This document shows, piece after piece, positions 6,701 through 13,634 of a stretch of 17,589 nt of DNA (within the stretch, counting starts at the first letter, position 1; every line of letters begins with the position of its first letter). The notes under the pieces were generated by a model that searched no databases, had not been told where the DNA came from, and saw only the letters and a program-made list of their open reading frames with translations. Origin of the DNA: UBA3907 sp033810155. GTDB lineage: Bacteria > Bacillota > Sulfobacillia > Fermentithermobacillales > Fermentithermobacillaceae. The stretch covers positions 1 through 17,589 of the forward strand of contig JAPXKJ010000023.1 in assembly GCA_033810155.1 (NCBI GenBank), given 5' to 3'. The position numbers and the translations under genes are program-made.

Positions 6701-7380
6701 TCGTGTGGTACGGCAAATGTCCTGATGATTCTGAGATAGAACAATATTACTATGGACAGTTGCCTTTTCTCAAATCCTTACTGGTAAAAGCCCATATCAA
6801 AAGGTGTTCAAGATGTAGCCACGTCGTCGCCGATGTAGAAAGGTTTGACAAAGTACTTCTAAGTGTGCCCGTTGTGGAGTCACCCAAAGAATTACCGGAT
6901 TTAGTGATGCAGAGGATAAGAGAGATGGATTACGGGTTTGGCCTTAGTTCGGAGTCTTCTCTTGATGCAGAATATAAGACGGTTTTGATATCATCTGACG
7001 ACGAGAAGCTTTCATCCAGAACTGTTGTGTTTTCACCTAAAATGCTGTGGGCTGCTGCTACGCTCCTCGTAATCATAGGTGTTGCTTTTAGGCAGGCTTT
7101 GGGTGGATATGGTTTGACTGGTCGCGGCACTTATATCATGGGTTGGAGCGATATAGAAGCTCTATGGGAGATTTTGAAGTCTAACGCGATATCGACCACC
7201 TTGAATCAGATAATTGGAGCGTTAAGAGTGGACACTATCTCGACTCTTAGGGTTTTGGCCGGTTCATTACCTAACGAGGTCTTTAACGTGTTACTGTCGG
7301 GTTGCATAATTGTGGCATTTTGCATAAGGAAGGTCTTTTTTAAACGAAGCGGAGGAGGCAAACATGAAAAAACTCTATAG
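6697..7380 (+). CDS. Membrane zinc-finger anti-sigma factor
   Basis: Likely binds and silences the ECF sigma encoded just upstream. From GTG 6697 (227 residues) the N-terminal cytoplasmic part carries an anti-sigma zinc motif H33-x3-C37-x2-C40, with C8 as a possible fourth ligand. An acidic linker follows, then a hydrophobic span at about 116-131, an extracytoplasmic loop of about 65 residues, and a second span at about 195-214 ending in a basic cytoplasmic tail. Many zinc anti-sigmas have one span, so two is mildly unusual. Two starts are possible: GTG 6697 overlaps the 18-codon ORF stop (GTGA), and GTG 6703 has a purine-rich SD (6689-6695) at seven bases. The 3' end overlaps the PspC gene by 17 bases. 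The sigma-interaction role is inferred from order and the zinc motif. Confidence 0.8.
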   Translation: MIVWYGKCPDDSEIEQYYYGQLPFLKSLLVKAHIKRCSRCSHVVADVERFDKVLLSVPVVESPKELPDLVMQRIREMDYGFGLSSESSLDAEYKTVLISSDDEKLSSRTVVFSPKMLWAAATLLVIIGVAFRQALGGYGLTGRGTYIMGWSDIEALWEILKSNAISTTLNQIIGALRVDTISTLRVLAGSLPNEVFNVLLSGCIIVAFCIRKVFFKRSGGGKHEKTL

Positions 7381-8011
7381 ATCGAGGAAATATAGAGTCA
7401 TCGGCGGCGTATGCGGAGGTTTGGCAGAGTATCTAGATGTTGATGTTACAATAGTTCGACTGGCAACTGTTGTTTTGGCGTTCATGGCTCCCGACCTTGT
7501 TCTGCTTTATATTATCGCTTGGATCGTGATGCCGGAAGCTCCCGACGATGTGACAAGCGTCTATAGCGCCGGCTCAAGGAACATAAGTGAAATACCGGAG
7601 CAACCGAAAACGGGGACTTTTTCTGCGCAGATCAATGGGCAGGCCTCGGGAACCGCTGATGAGATTTTGGCAGGGAGCGTTTCGGAGCAGGGGGTATGTG
7701 CCGAAGAGTCTGAGGGGAAGGCTGAGCGGCATGACGAGGGTGCGAACGTGGAGCAATCCCAATCGCCGCAACATAGTCCTAATACAACCGTGAGTGCGCC
7801 TCCTATGCCCAAACAGGAAACCACCTATAGAAATAGAAACCGGGAGTTTCTAGGGTACTTCCTTGTGATTCTTGGCATTTTGGCTCTTTTGAAGAAGTAT
7901 ATGCCTCACTGGTGGAGAGTGCCATTTTCCTACATCAGGATGTGGTGGCCAGTGGTCCTAATTGCACTGGGTATTGCTTTTATAGTTACGGCTCTTAGAG
8001 GAGGCAAGTGA
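7364..8011 (+). CDS. PspC-domain membrane protein with C-terminal LiaI/LiaF-type transmembrane region
   Basis: Envelope-stress membrane protein. Residues 1-60 form a PspC domain: a basic RSRKYRVIGG start, VCGGLAEYL, then the long hydrophobic helix at about 33-56 ending WIVMPEAPDD. Residues 63-155 are a low-complexity polar linker rich in Ser, Glu, Gln and Gly. Residues 161-210 form two hydrophobic spans separated by a WW-containing segment, like the LiaI/LiaF membrane region. ATG 7364 has an excellent GGAGGAGG SD. It overlaps the anti-sigma gene by 17 bases, and its TGA overlaps the next GTG. In Bacillota, PspC proteins act as phage-shock or cell-wall stress sensors. Involvement in the same response as the upstream sigma is inferred from the operon. 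Confidence 0.85.
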   Translation: MKKLYRSRKYRVIGGVCGGLAEYLDVDVTIVRLATVVLAFMAPDLVLLYIIAWIVMPEAPDDVTSVYSAGSRNISEIPEQPKTGTFSAQINGQASGTADEILAGSVSEQGVCAEESEGKAERHDEGANVEQSQSPQHSPNTTVSAPPMPKQETTYRNRNREFLGYFLVILGILALLKKYMPHWWRVPFSYIRMWWPVVLIALGIAFIVTALRGGK

Positions 8012-8979
8012 GGATGCTTCACCGTTTGGCCAAAGGGTTGGTCCTCGTACTAGCAGGCGTAATTCTTTTACTCAATACCACTGGGTTTCTGCCATGGTCG
8101 GTGTGGAACAGCGCCCTCAGCTTGTGGCCTATAGTGCTAATTGCTCTAGGCGTGCAGGTGATTTTTCCAGAGAAAAAGATCCCCTGGTTTCTCATGTCCC
8201 TAATACTCATACTTGTGATCGCCGGGTTTTACTCATACAGCACATCAGGGCAGGAAGAGTTGTGGCCGACTTGGCACTCAGCTGTGCTAATCGATAAGGA
8301 GAAGGGCACCGCCCTTTTGAAGAATCGCAAAAAGATTGAGATACCTATAGAACTGGATCTATGGACGGTAAAAGCGTATTTGGTGGCCCCCGCCCTGGAA
8401 CTCGGGAGCGAAGGAGATTCCTCTTTAAGCGAAGAGGATCCAGAGCTAGCTATTGCCGGAGAGCTATCTTGGGATCGATACGAGCCGATCGTAGACGTTC
8501 ACGCTCCGCAAAATGACGATCATCATCTCGACGTTACAATCAAGTCCCCGGTTTCAAATGGTGAAAATGCTGGCAAACAAGTCTGGAAGTTGAGATTCAA
8601 TCCCTCCCTCAGTACGGATATGGATATTATGGCCGGTGTAGCTGAGATTGACCTTGATCTGGGTTCTTTTTATTTGGAGAGGTTTAGCCTTAGTGCAGGT
8701 GTTTCTGATGTTAAGATTAGGTGTGGAACTACAGGGTTATCTACAGAAGCAAATATTGTTGGTGGAGTAGTGGGAATTGAAGTAGATGTGCCAGAAGATG
8801 TGGGAATTCGCATCTCGGTTTCGGGAACTCCCTTGGCTACACAAGTTCAATTTGATGGGATTGATTTTGTGAAACAAGGCAGCGTTTGGGTGTCGCGGAA
8901 CTTCTCAGCTGCTACGACAAAACTTAATCTTGAGGTTACGTGCGGATGCGGAAGGATCTCTGTGAAAAAGGTTCGATAG
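8008..8979 (+). CDS. LiaF-like / toast-rack domain envelope-stress protein
   Basis: 323 residues from GTG 8008. Three hydrophobic spans sit at the N-terminus (about 8-24, 36-52 and 60-77), the LiaF/LiaI-type membrane module. From about residue 190 to the end, short alternating beta-strand repeats (for example DLDLGSFYLERFSLSAGVSD) match the C-terminal beta-helical region of LiaF and related toast-rack proteins. The protein ends CGCGRISVKKV. The start GTG overlaps the PspC stop as GTGA, and ATG 8014 with a GAGGAGG nine bases upstream is a credible alternative. LiaF inhibits the LiaRS system in Bacillus. Here no two-component system is nearby, so it more likely serves the ECF sigma circuit. A hairpin follows the stop by one base. 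Confidence 0.8.
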   Translation: MRMLHRLAKGLVLVLAGVILLLNTTGFLPWSVWNSALSLWPIVLIALGVQVIFPEKKIPWFLMSLILILVIAGFYSYSTSGQEELWPTWHSAVLIDKEKGTALLKNRKKIEIPIELDLWTVKAYLVAPALELGSEGDSSLSEEDPELAIAGELSWDRYEPIVDVHAPQNDDHHLDVTIKSPVSNGENAGKQVWKLRFNPSLSTDMDIMAGVAEIDLDLGSFYLERFSLSAGVSDVKIRCGTTGLSTEANIVGGVVGIEVDVPEDVGIRISVSGTPLATQVQFDGIDFVKQGSVWVSRNFSAATTKLNLEVTCGCGRISVKKVR

Positions 8980-8980
8980 T

Positions 8981-9017
8981 CCTATGAGTATGATACGAGA
9001 GTATTGATATTAATAGG
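8981..9017 (+). terminator. Long AT-rich hairpin at the end of the sigma operon
   Basis: Arms 8981-8991 and 9007-9017 pair with one mismatch and one G-U. The stem continues inward through 8993-8996 with 9001-9004 to a GAGA (GNRA-type) tetraloop at 8997-9000. It starts one base after the LiaF-like stop and is followed by a T-rich but interrupted run (TTATAATGTTCTTAT). It could be a weak intrinsic terminator or an mRNA 3'-end stabiliser. The AT-rich stem argues against a strong terminator. Confidence 0.45.
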
Positions 9018-9018
9018 T

Positions 9019-9024
9019 TATAAT
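9019..9024 (+). promoter_or_regulatory. Candidate -10 box for the activase operon
   Basis: A perfect TATAAT about 95 bases before the GTG at 9121, in the only spacer between the two plus-strand operons. The 17-base-upstream hexamer (CGAGAG) is not -35-like, so support rests on the -10 and position alone. Confidence 0.3.
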
Positions 9025-9085
9025 GTTCTTATACCGGATCACGTATCGCCTTTTCCGTAACGCTCAGACAGGAGCCAGAAGGCAA

Positions 9086-9130
9086 ATGCGGTTTGGGTAT
9101 GAGGATGGTGATTGTGAATCGTGCGCGTAG
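9086..9130 (+). CDS. Possible 14-codon leader ORF overlapping the DUF2229-type gene start
   Basis: ATG 9086 encodes MRFGYEDGDCESCA and stops at TAG 9128-9130, ten bases inside the next gene. AGAAGG lies at 9077-9082, three bases before its ATG. The downstream GTG 9121 has only a weak SD, so translational coupling is possible. It may be chance. Confidence 0.28.
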   Translation: MRFGYEDGDCESCA

Positions 9131-11325
9131 GAATTCCAAGATGCCTTAGTTTTTATTATCTGTTTCCCCTATATCGTACATTTCTGGAAGAATTAGGTAT
9201 TCCTTTTGTCGAGACGGGCTCATCTACCCTGAGAGATTTGCAAGAGTTGGTATTGTGTCCTACTGACGAGCCCTGTGTCTCTGTTAAAATCGCATTTCCT
9301 CACGCCGCCAACCTCATTAAGCGCGGTTGTGATGTGCTTTTCGTGCCTACCATTGTGTCCCTCGAACAAGATAGTTTTTGCTGTCCAAAAATGATGGGCC
9401 TACCTTCGATGCTCAAGTCCGGACTTGGCCTTTCGGATTCTCAAGTGATAAGTCCAAGTATAGATGTGAGAGATAACCCTCGTAGGTGGAAGAATACCTG
9501 GATCGAAGCGGGGAGGCAGCTGGGCGTAGATGACCCGAAACGAGTGGAACTAGCGTTTGATACAGCGTGGAATTCATGGAAGGAAACGGAAAGCACAATG
9601 GTTCAGTACAGCGTACCTTTGGGAAGAATGATGGATGGTCAGTGGAAAGACCGGTTTACGTATCGAAATGCAGCTCGTGCGAACTCGGATGTTGGCTGTG
9701 AAAATGATCGTATGCTCTCTAGAGAGCCTGTTACCGCAGTGATGGGGCATGCCTACATCCTAAATGATATTTTTGGACAGGTAATCTTGAAGTATACCTC
9801 CCAACATGGTCCTTTGATTTTACCCGAGATGGTTTCCAAAAAACATGCGAAACAAGCTTTGGGCACCATATTCGAGGGTCAAAGAATGTGGACCATCGAA
9901 GGTCACATTTTGGGTTCGTGTTTGCATCTTATAAGAACGCGCAAGGTAGATAGAATAATACTTGTGACGTCGTTCTCATGCGGACCTCTTTCGATAATTG
10001 AAAACTACATTGAGAAAGAAGCAGATGAACATGGGATACCTCTTCTTTACCTGGCGGTTGATGAGCATACAGGCGAGGCCGGGCTCATAACCCGAATGGA
10101 GGCCTTCATGGATGCTTGCGTGTCAAGACAGAAAGAGAGCGTTCACTTTGGATCAGACCAATCTAACCACGAAGTCGATATCTCTACTGCACGCCAGATT
10201 ACTGAGCAAGGCCCTATAGGTGTTGTTAACATGGGCCATCTCAATATTGCGGTAGGGACTGTTTTTGAAAAGTTGGGCATAGAGGCCAAGATTGCAGGCC
10301 CTTTATCAGATGCGATAGTTGAACTTGGAAGAGAACTAGCACCTGAGTTTATTTGCTACCCCATGGTTACTCTTTTAGGCCAGATACGTTCAATGATCGA
10401 CCAAGGAGTGTCGAGGGTAGTGATGATTCAAGGTAAAGGTAAATGCAGGTTGGGATGGTATGCTCAGATTATGGAAACGATACTCAACCGAGCTGGTTAT
10501 AAAGTGCGAATATACGCTATAGACTCACCATTTCCCTTGAAGGAAAAGGGGAAGGCACTTTTGGAGCAGGTAAAAGAAATATTTGGCAGTCCTAAGGCAT
10601 CTTTGGTTGCTGAGACCATTATTCTTGCTCTCAGGAAAATGTTTTGCGCTGATGCGGCTAATGATATATTGCGCCAAGTGCGGGCGAAAGAAAGAGTAAG
10701 GGGTAGCGGAGACAAAATATATAATAAGTTTGTGCCTAAGCTCGACAATGTTACAGATGCGCGCGGGTTAAGAGCGGTTTTTAAAGAGTACAAGCGGGAA
10801 ATGATGGCTATTCCCATAATAGACGAAGACCCGTTGAAAATTATGATTGTCGGCGAGATTTACGTAATTAACGAACCTTTTGTTACAAAAGATGTTGAGA
10901 AAATGCTTGGCTCTATGGAGCAAAGAATCCGAGTCTACAAGAACCTTGATGTAAGTAGTTGGGTAAAGACCCACCTACTCATGAGTCCCAAGGCAATTTT
11001 TGAACACAAGCGTGTAGTCAGGGCCGCCAACAGATATCTACCTGTAAGTGTAGGGGGACACGGCCAAGAATCCATAGGTGAAACAGTGCTTGCAAAAAAA
11101 GCCGGTATGGACGGTGTAATTCACTTGTTTCCGTTTACTTGTATGCCTGAGATTATAGCTCAGAGTGTTTTGGTACAAATCTCGGAAGATCTAGATTTGC
11201 CTATTTTGTCCCTTATGCTCTCTGAGCAGACAGGCGTAGCTGGCTTAAAGACCAGGCTTGAAGCTTTTTGCGATGTCTTGTATGGTAGAAGCAAGAATTT
11301 GCCGCTACCAAGGTTTGCTATGTAA
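9121..11325 (+). CDS. Acyl-CoA dehydratase activase-related protein (DUF2229 / COG3580-COG3581 type), internally duplicated
   Basis: 734 residues. The N-terminal half opens with the family signature VGIPRCLSFYYLFPLY, then CPTDEPC (C46, C52), C70 and CCPK (C87-C88), as in DUF2229 proteins. The second half begins about residue 365 with VVNMGHLNIAVG and carries GKGKCRLGW. Both halves end with the same 15-residue pattern E-x-T-G-x-A-G-L-x-T-R-x-E-A-F (315-329 and 702-716), showing an ancient duplication. In many Clostridia this region is fused behind a BadF/HgdC ATPase in one very large protein. Here it is separate and placed first, with the ATPase 38 bases downstream. The conserved Cys suggest an iron-sulfur site. 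The biochemical role of this family is not established; partnership with the activase is inferred from adjacency and known fusions. An in-frame TGA at 9115 fixes the GTG start. Confidence 0.88.
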   Translation: MRVGIPRCLSFYYLFPLYRTFLEELGIPFVETGSSTLRDLQELVLCPTDEPCVSVKIAFPHAANLIKRGCDVLFVPTIVSLEQDSFCCPKMMGLPSMLKSGLGLSDSQVISPSIDVRDNPRRWKNTWIEAGRQLGVDDPKRVELAFDTAWNSWKETESTMVQYSVPLGRMMDGQWKDRFTYRNAARANSDVGCENDRMLSREPVTAVMGHAYILNDIFGQVILKYTSQHGPLILPEMVSKKHAKQALGTIFEGQRMWTIEGHILGSCLHLIRTRKVDRIILVTSFSCGPLSIIENYIEKEADEHGIPLLYLAVDEHTGEAGLITRMEAFMDACVSRQKESVHFGSDQSNHEVDISTARQITEQGPIGVVNMGHLNIAVGTVFEKLGIEAKIAGPLSDAIVELGRELAPEFICYPMVTLLGQIRSMIDQGVSRVVMIQGKGKCRLGWYAQIMETILNRAGYKVRIYAIDSPFPLKEKGKALLEQVKEIFGSPKASLVAETIILALRKMFCADAANDILRQVRAKERVRGSGDKIYNKFVPKLDNVTDARGLRAVFKEYKREMMAIPIIDEDPLKIMIVGEIYVINEPFVTKDVEKMLGSMEQRIRVYKNLDVSSWVKTHLLMSPKAIFEHKRVVRAANRYLPVSVGGHGQESIGETVLAKKAGMDGVIHLFPFTCMPEIIAQSVLVQISEDLDLPILSLMLSEQTGVAGLKTRLEAFCDVLYGRSKNLPLPRFAM

Positions 11326-11363
11326 GGAAGCGTCGCTGTATATACCGAAGGAGATGCGCATGA

Positions 11364-12416
11364 ATGGGCCAATCCAAAGATGAGATCCATGTGGTTGATG
11401 CAGTAGCTGATCGGTTTTTGGGTGTGGACGTAGGCAGCGTGACCACGAAGATAGTCTTAATAGATGGAACAGGGAATATAGTGTACGAAGATTACCTTCG
11501 AAACGAAGGCGGGCCTGTGCATGCAATACAGTTAGGGTTTGGGAATCTTTTTCGCGGTGGATATATAGACTCAATAAAAATGGTAGGTACGACGGGGTCA
11601 GGCAGGGAGCTAGCCTCTGTTATTGTTGGTGCCGACACGGTAAAAAACGAGATATCCAGTCACGCGAGGGCAGCTTCTTTAGCCTACCCTGATGTAGGTA
11701 CTGTTATAGATATAGGCGGTCAAGATTCAAAGATAATATTCTTCAAGAACGGATATCCTATTGGGTTCAACATGAACACGGTTTGTGCCGCAGGCACAGG
11801 ATCGTTTCTAGACCATCAGGCGAGCAGATTAGGTATTTCAATTGAGAGTTTTGGCGATCTAGCATTAAAGGCAGAGGCTCCGGCAAGAATTGCAGGGCGC
11901 TGTGGCGTGTTTGCCGAATCTGACCTAATTCACAAACAGCAATTGGGATTTGGAATCGAGAACTTGGTTGCCGGGCTGTGTCTAGCTTTGGCAACCAACT
12001 ATGTTACCAACGTTGCGAGAGGGCAACCTATCCGTCCTAGAGTATTATTCCAAGGTGGAGTAGCAGCGAATTCGGGTATGCGTTGGGCCCTTGAGAAGAA
12101 GATCGGGCTTGATATAATCGTACCACCTCACTTCAAGGTCATGGGTGCATGGGGTGCTGCTCTCTTTGCACGCGAGAAGTACCATGAGTCGAGACAACAA
12201 ACCAGATTTCGCCAGGTGGAGCATATAGCATCCTTGAAAGCTGTAACCAGGGGATTCATCTGTGAGGACTGTGCCAATAGTTGCGAAATTCAGGAGATAT
12301 TCATAGACGACGCTCTTTGCGCTAGGTGGGGCTCTAAGTGTGGAAAGTGGGATGATCTATCGGTACCTTCGCGGCCGAAAAAGGGTTCAGCAGCGGTACC
12401 TGTAAAAGGCGTCTAG
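11364..12416 (+). CDS. Acyl-CoA dehydratase activase, BadF/BadG/BcrA/HgdC-type ATPase
   Basis: ASKHA-fold ATPase that uses ATP to drive low-potential electrons into 2-hydroxyacyl-CoA dehydratases or benzoyl-CoA reductases. The phosphate-1 loop GVDVGSVTTK is at 20-29, the second GTTGSGR at 75-81, and DIGGQDSK at 116-123. C141 (in NTVCAAGTGSF) and C180 (in GRCGVFAESD) are 39 apart, the spacing of the two cysteines that hold the shared 4Fe-4S cluster of the HgdC dimer. The C-terminal 50 residues are an extra Cys-rich segment (C300, C303, C307, C319, C326), which in fused homologues leads into the DUF2229 domain. ATG 11364 has AAGGAG ten bases upstream. An overlapping ATG 11360 opens an eight-codon ORF in another frame. 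No dehydratase or reductase subunits are nearby. Confidence 0.92.
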   Translation: MGQSKDEIHVVDAVADRFLGVDVGSVTTKIVLIDGTGNIVYEDYLRNEGGPVHAIQLGFGNLFRGGYIDSIKMVGTTGSGRELASVIVGADTVKNEISSHARAASLAYPDVGTVIDIGGQDSKIIFFKNGYPIGFNMNTVCAAGTGSFLDHQASRLGISIESFGDLALKAEAPARIAGRCGVFAESDLIHKQQLGFGIENLVAGLCLALATNYVTNVARGQPIRPRVLFQGGVAANSGMRWALEKKIGLDIIVPPHFKVMGAWGAALFAREKYHESRQQTRFRQVEHIASLKAVTRGFICEDCANSCEIQEIFIDDALCARWGSKCGKWDDLSVPSRPKKGSAAVPVKGV

Positions 12417-12461
12417 AATCTGTAGAAGCAAAGATACAGCGCGAAAGGAAGATCCTTTTGG

Positions 12462-13634
12462 ATGACGGATGTGCTTAGAATTGTTCATGCAGGAGACATA
12501 CATGCTGGGCGGCCACTTTCTATTGAACTAGACAAAGAACGCGGGTATGTGCGGCGGCGAGAGATCGAGATGGTCTTGTGGCGCATTTGCGAGTTTGCTC
12601 AAGGAGAAAAAGCTCAGATAATCCTCCTCTCAGGTGACTTATTTGAGCATATCTATGTTAAGCCATCATGGGTCAAAGATGTCTCTTTGCTTTTTGCTAC
12701 TATACCGGAAATCCAGGTCTTCATCTCTCCCGGCAATCATGACCCAGTGCTTTCCGACTCTCTGTACAGATCCGTGCAATGGCCGGAGAATGTCACTATA
12801 TTTGCCTCCGATACAATGAAGCGTACCTCACTTGAACACCTTGGGGTTGATGTTTACGGCTTGGGGTGGCTTTCATTCACAGAACGGAGACGCCTTTTGC
12901 AGGGATTCTGCGTTGAAAGAAGTGACCGCTTTAATATAGTTTTGATGCACGGGGACTTGAGTGAAAAGTCGACTTACCTGCCTATATCTGTGAGTGATAT
13001 CGAGAAGTCAGGCGCGGATTACCTCGCTTTGGGACATTATCATACACCTATGGTTAAGGATATAGGTAGAACGAAGGTTGTGTATCCAGGTTGCCCTGAA
13101 CCCCTAGATTTTGGAGACAAAGGAGAGAGGGGTGTTTATTTCGTAACTGTCGCCGGTTTGGAAGGCGAACCCCCTTTCGATGTTAGAAGCGAGTTTGTAC
13201 CTATGGCTTTACGGATGGTAAGAGAACAAGAGCTTGATCTAACTGGCCTTGATACGGGAGAGAAAATCAGAAATGCGATTTTGTCTGTAGGGGATCACGA
13301 CATTCGAAGAAAAGACATGTGGCAGTTGATGCTCACTGGAAGGGTTGATCCAGATTTACCTCTAGACTTGGATGTACTTGAAAGAGAAATGAGAGATAAT
13401 TTCTTTCACCTGCGGCTAATACCCAAGTTTGTCCCTGATTATGATCTTGGGCCGCTGTTAGATTCTAACAATCAATCTCTCGAGGGTAAGTTTGTTCAGA
13501 CTCTGAAAGAGATAGAAAAGCAAGCAATAGAAAATGGAGACGAAAAGACAGCTCGAGTTGCAAATCTAGCTATATACTATGGCCTTGATGCTTTGAGGCA
13601 AGGCGAAATTGTTACGAGAAGGAGAATGGTCTAA
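12462..13634 (+). CDS. yhaO: Mre11/SbcD-like DNA repair exonuclease (YhaO-like)
   Basis: Calcineurin-fold phosphoesterase, the nuclease partner of the Rad50-like ATPase encoded next. All Mn-binding motifs are visible: D12-x-H14 in HAGDIH, SGDLFEH with D59, GNHD with N92-H93, HGD with H163, and GHYH with H192 and H194. Length (390 residues) and a C-terminal helical region fit YhaO-type proteins rather than the shorter SbcD. ATG 12462 has an AAAGGAAG SD about eleven bases upstream. Its TAA is followed with no gap, and in the same frame, by the CTG start of the ATPase gene. The symbol is assigned by family resemblance and by its pairing with the YhaN-like gene. Confidence 0.88.
   Translation: MTDVLRIVHAGDIHAGRPLSIELDKERGYVRRREIEMVLWRICEFAQGEKAQIILLSGDLFEHIYVKPSWVKDVSLLFATIPEIQVFISPGNHDPVLSDSLYRSVQWPENVTIFASDTMKRTSLEHLGVDVYGLGWLSFTERRRLLQGFCVERSDRFNIVLMHGDLSEKSTYLPISVSDIEKSGADYLALGHYHTPMVKDIGRTKVVYPGCPEPLDFGDKGERGVYFVTVAGLEGEPPFDVRSEFVPMALRMVREQELDLTGLDTGEKIRNAILSVGDHDIRRKDMWQLMLTGRVDPDLPLDLDVLEREMRDNFFHLRLIPKFVPDYDLGPLLDSNNQSLEGKFVQTLKEIEKQAIENGDEKTARVANLAIYYGLDALRQGEIVTRRRMV

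Noticed and set aside
12417..12461. CTGTA/TACAG hairpin before the nuclease gene
   Set aside because: Only five base pairs with a ten-base loop, and it does not cover the SD. Likely chance.
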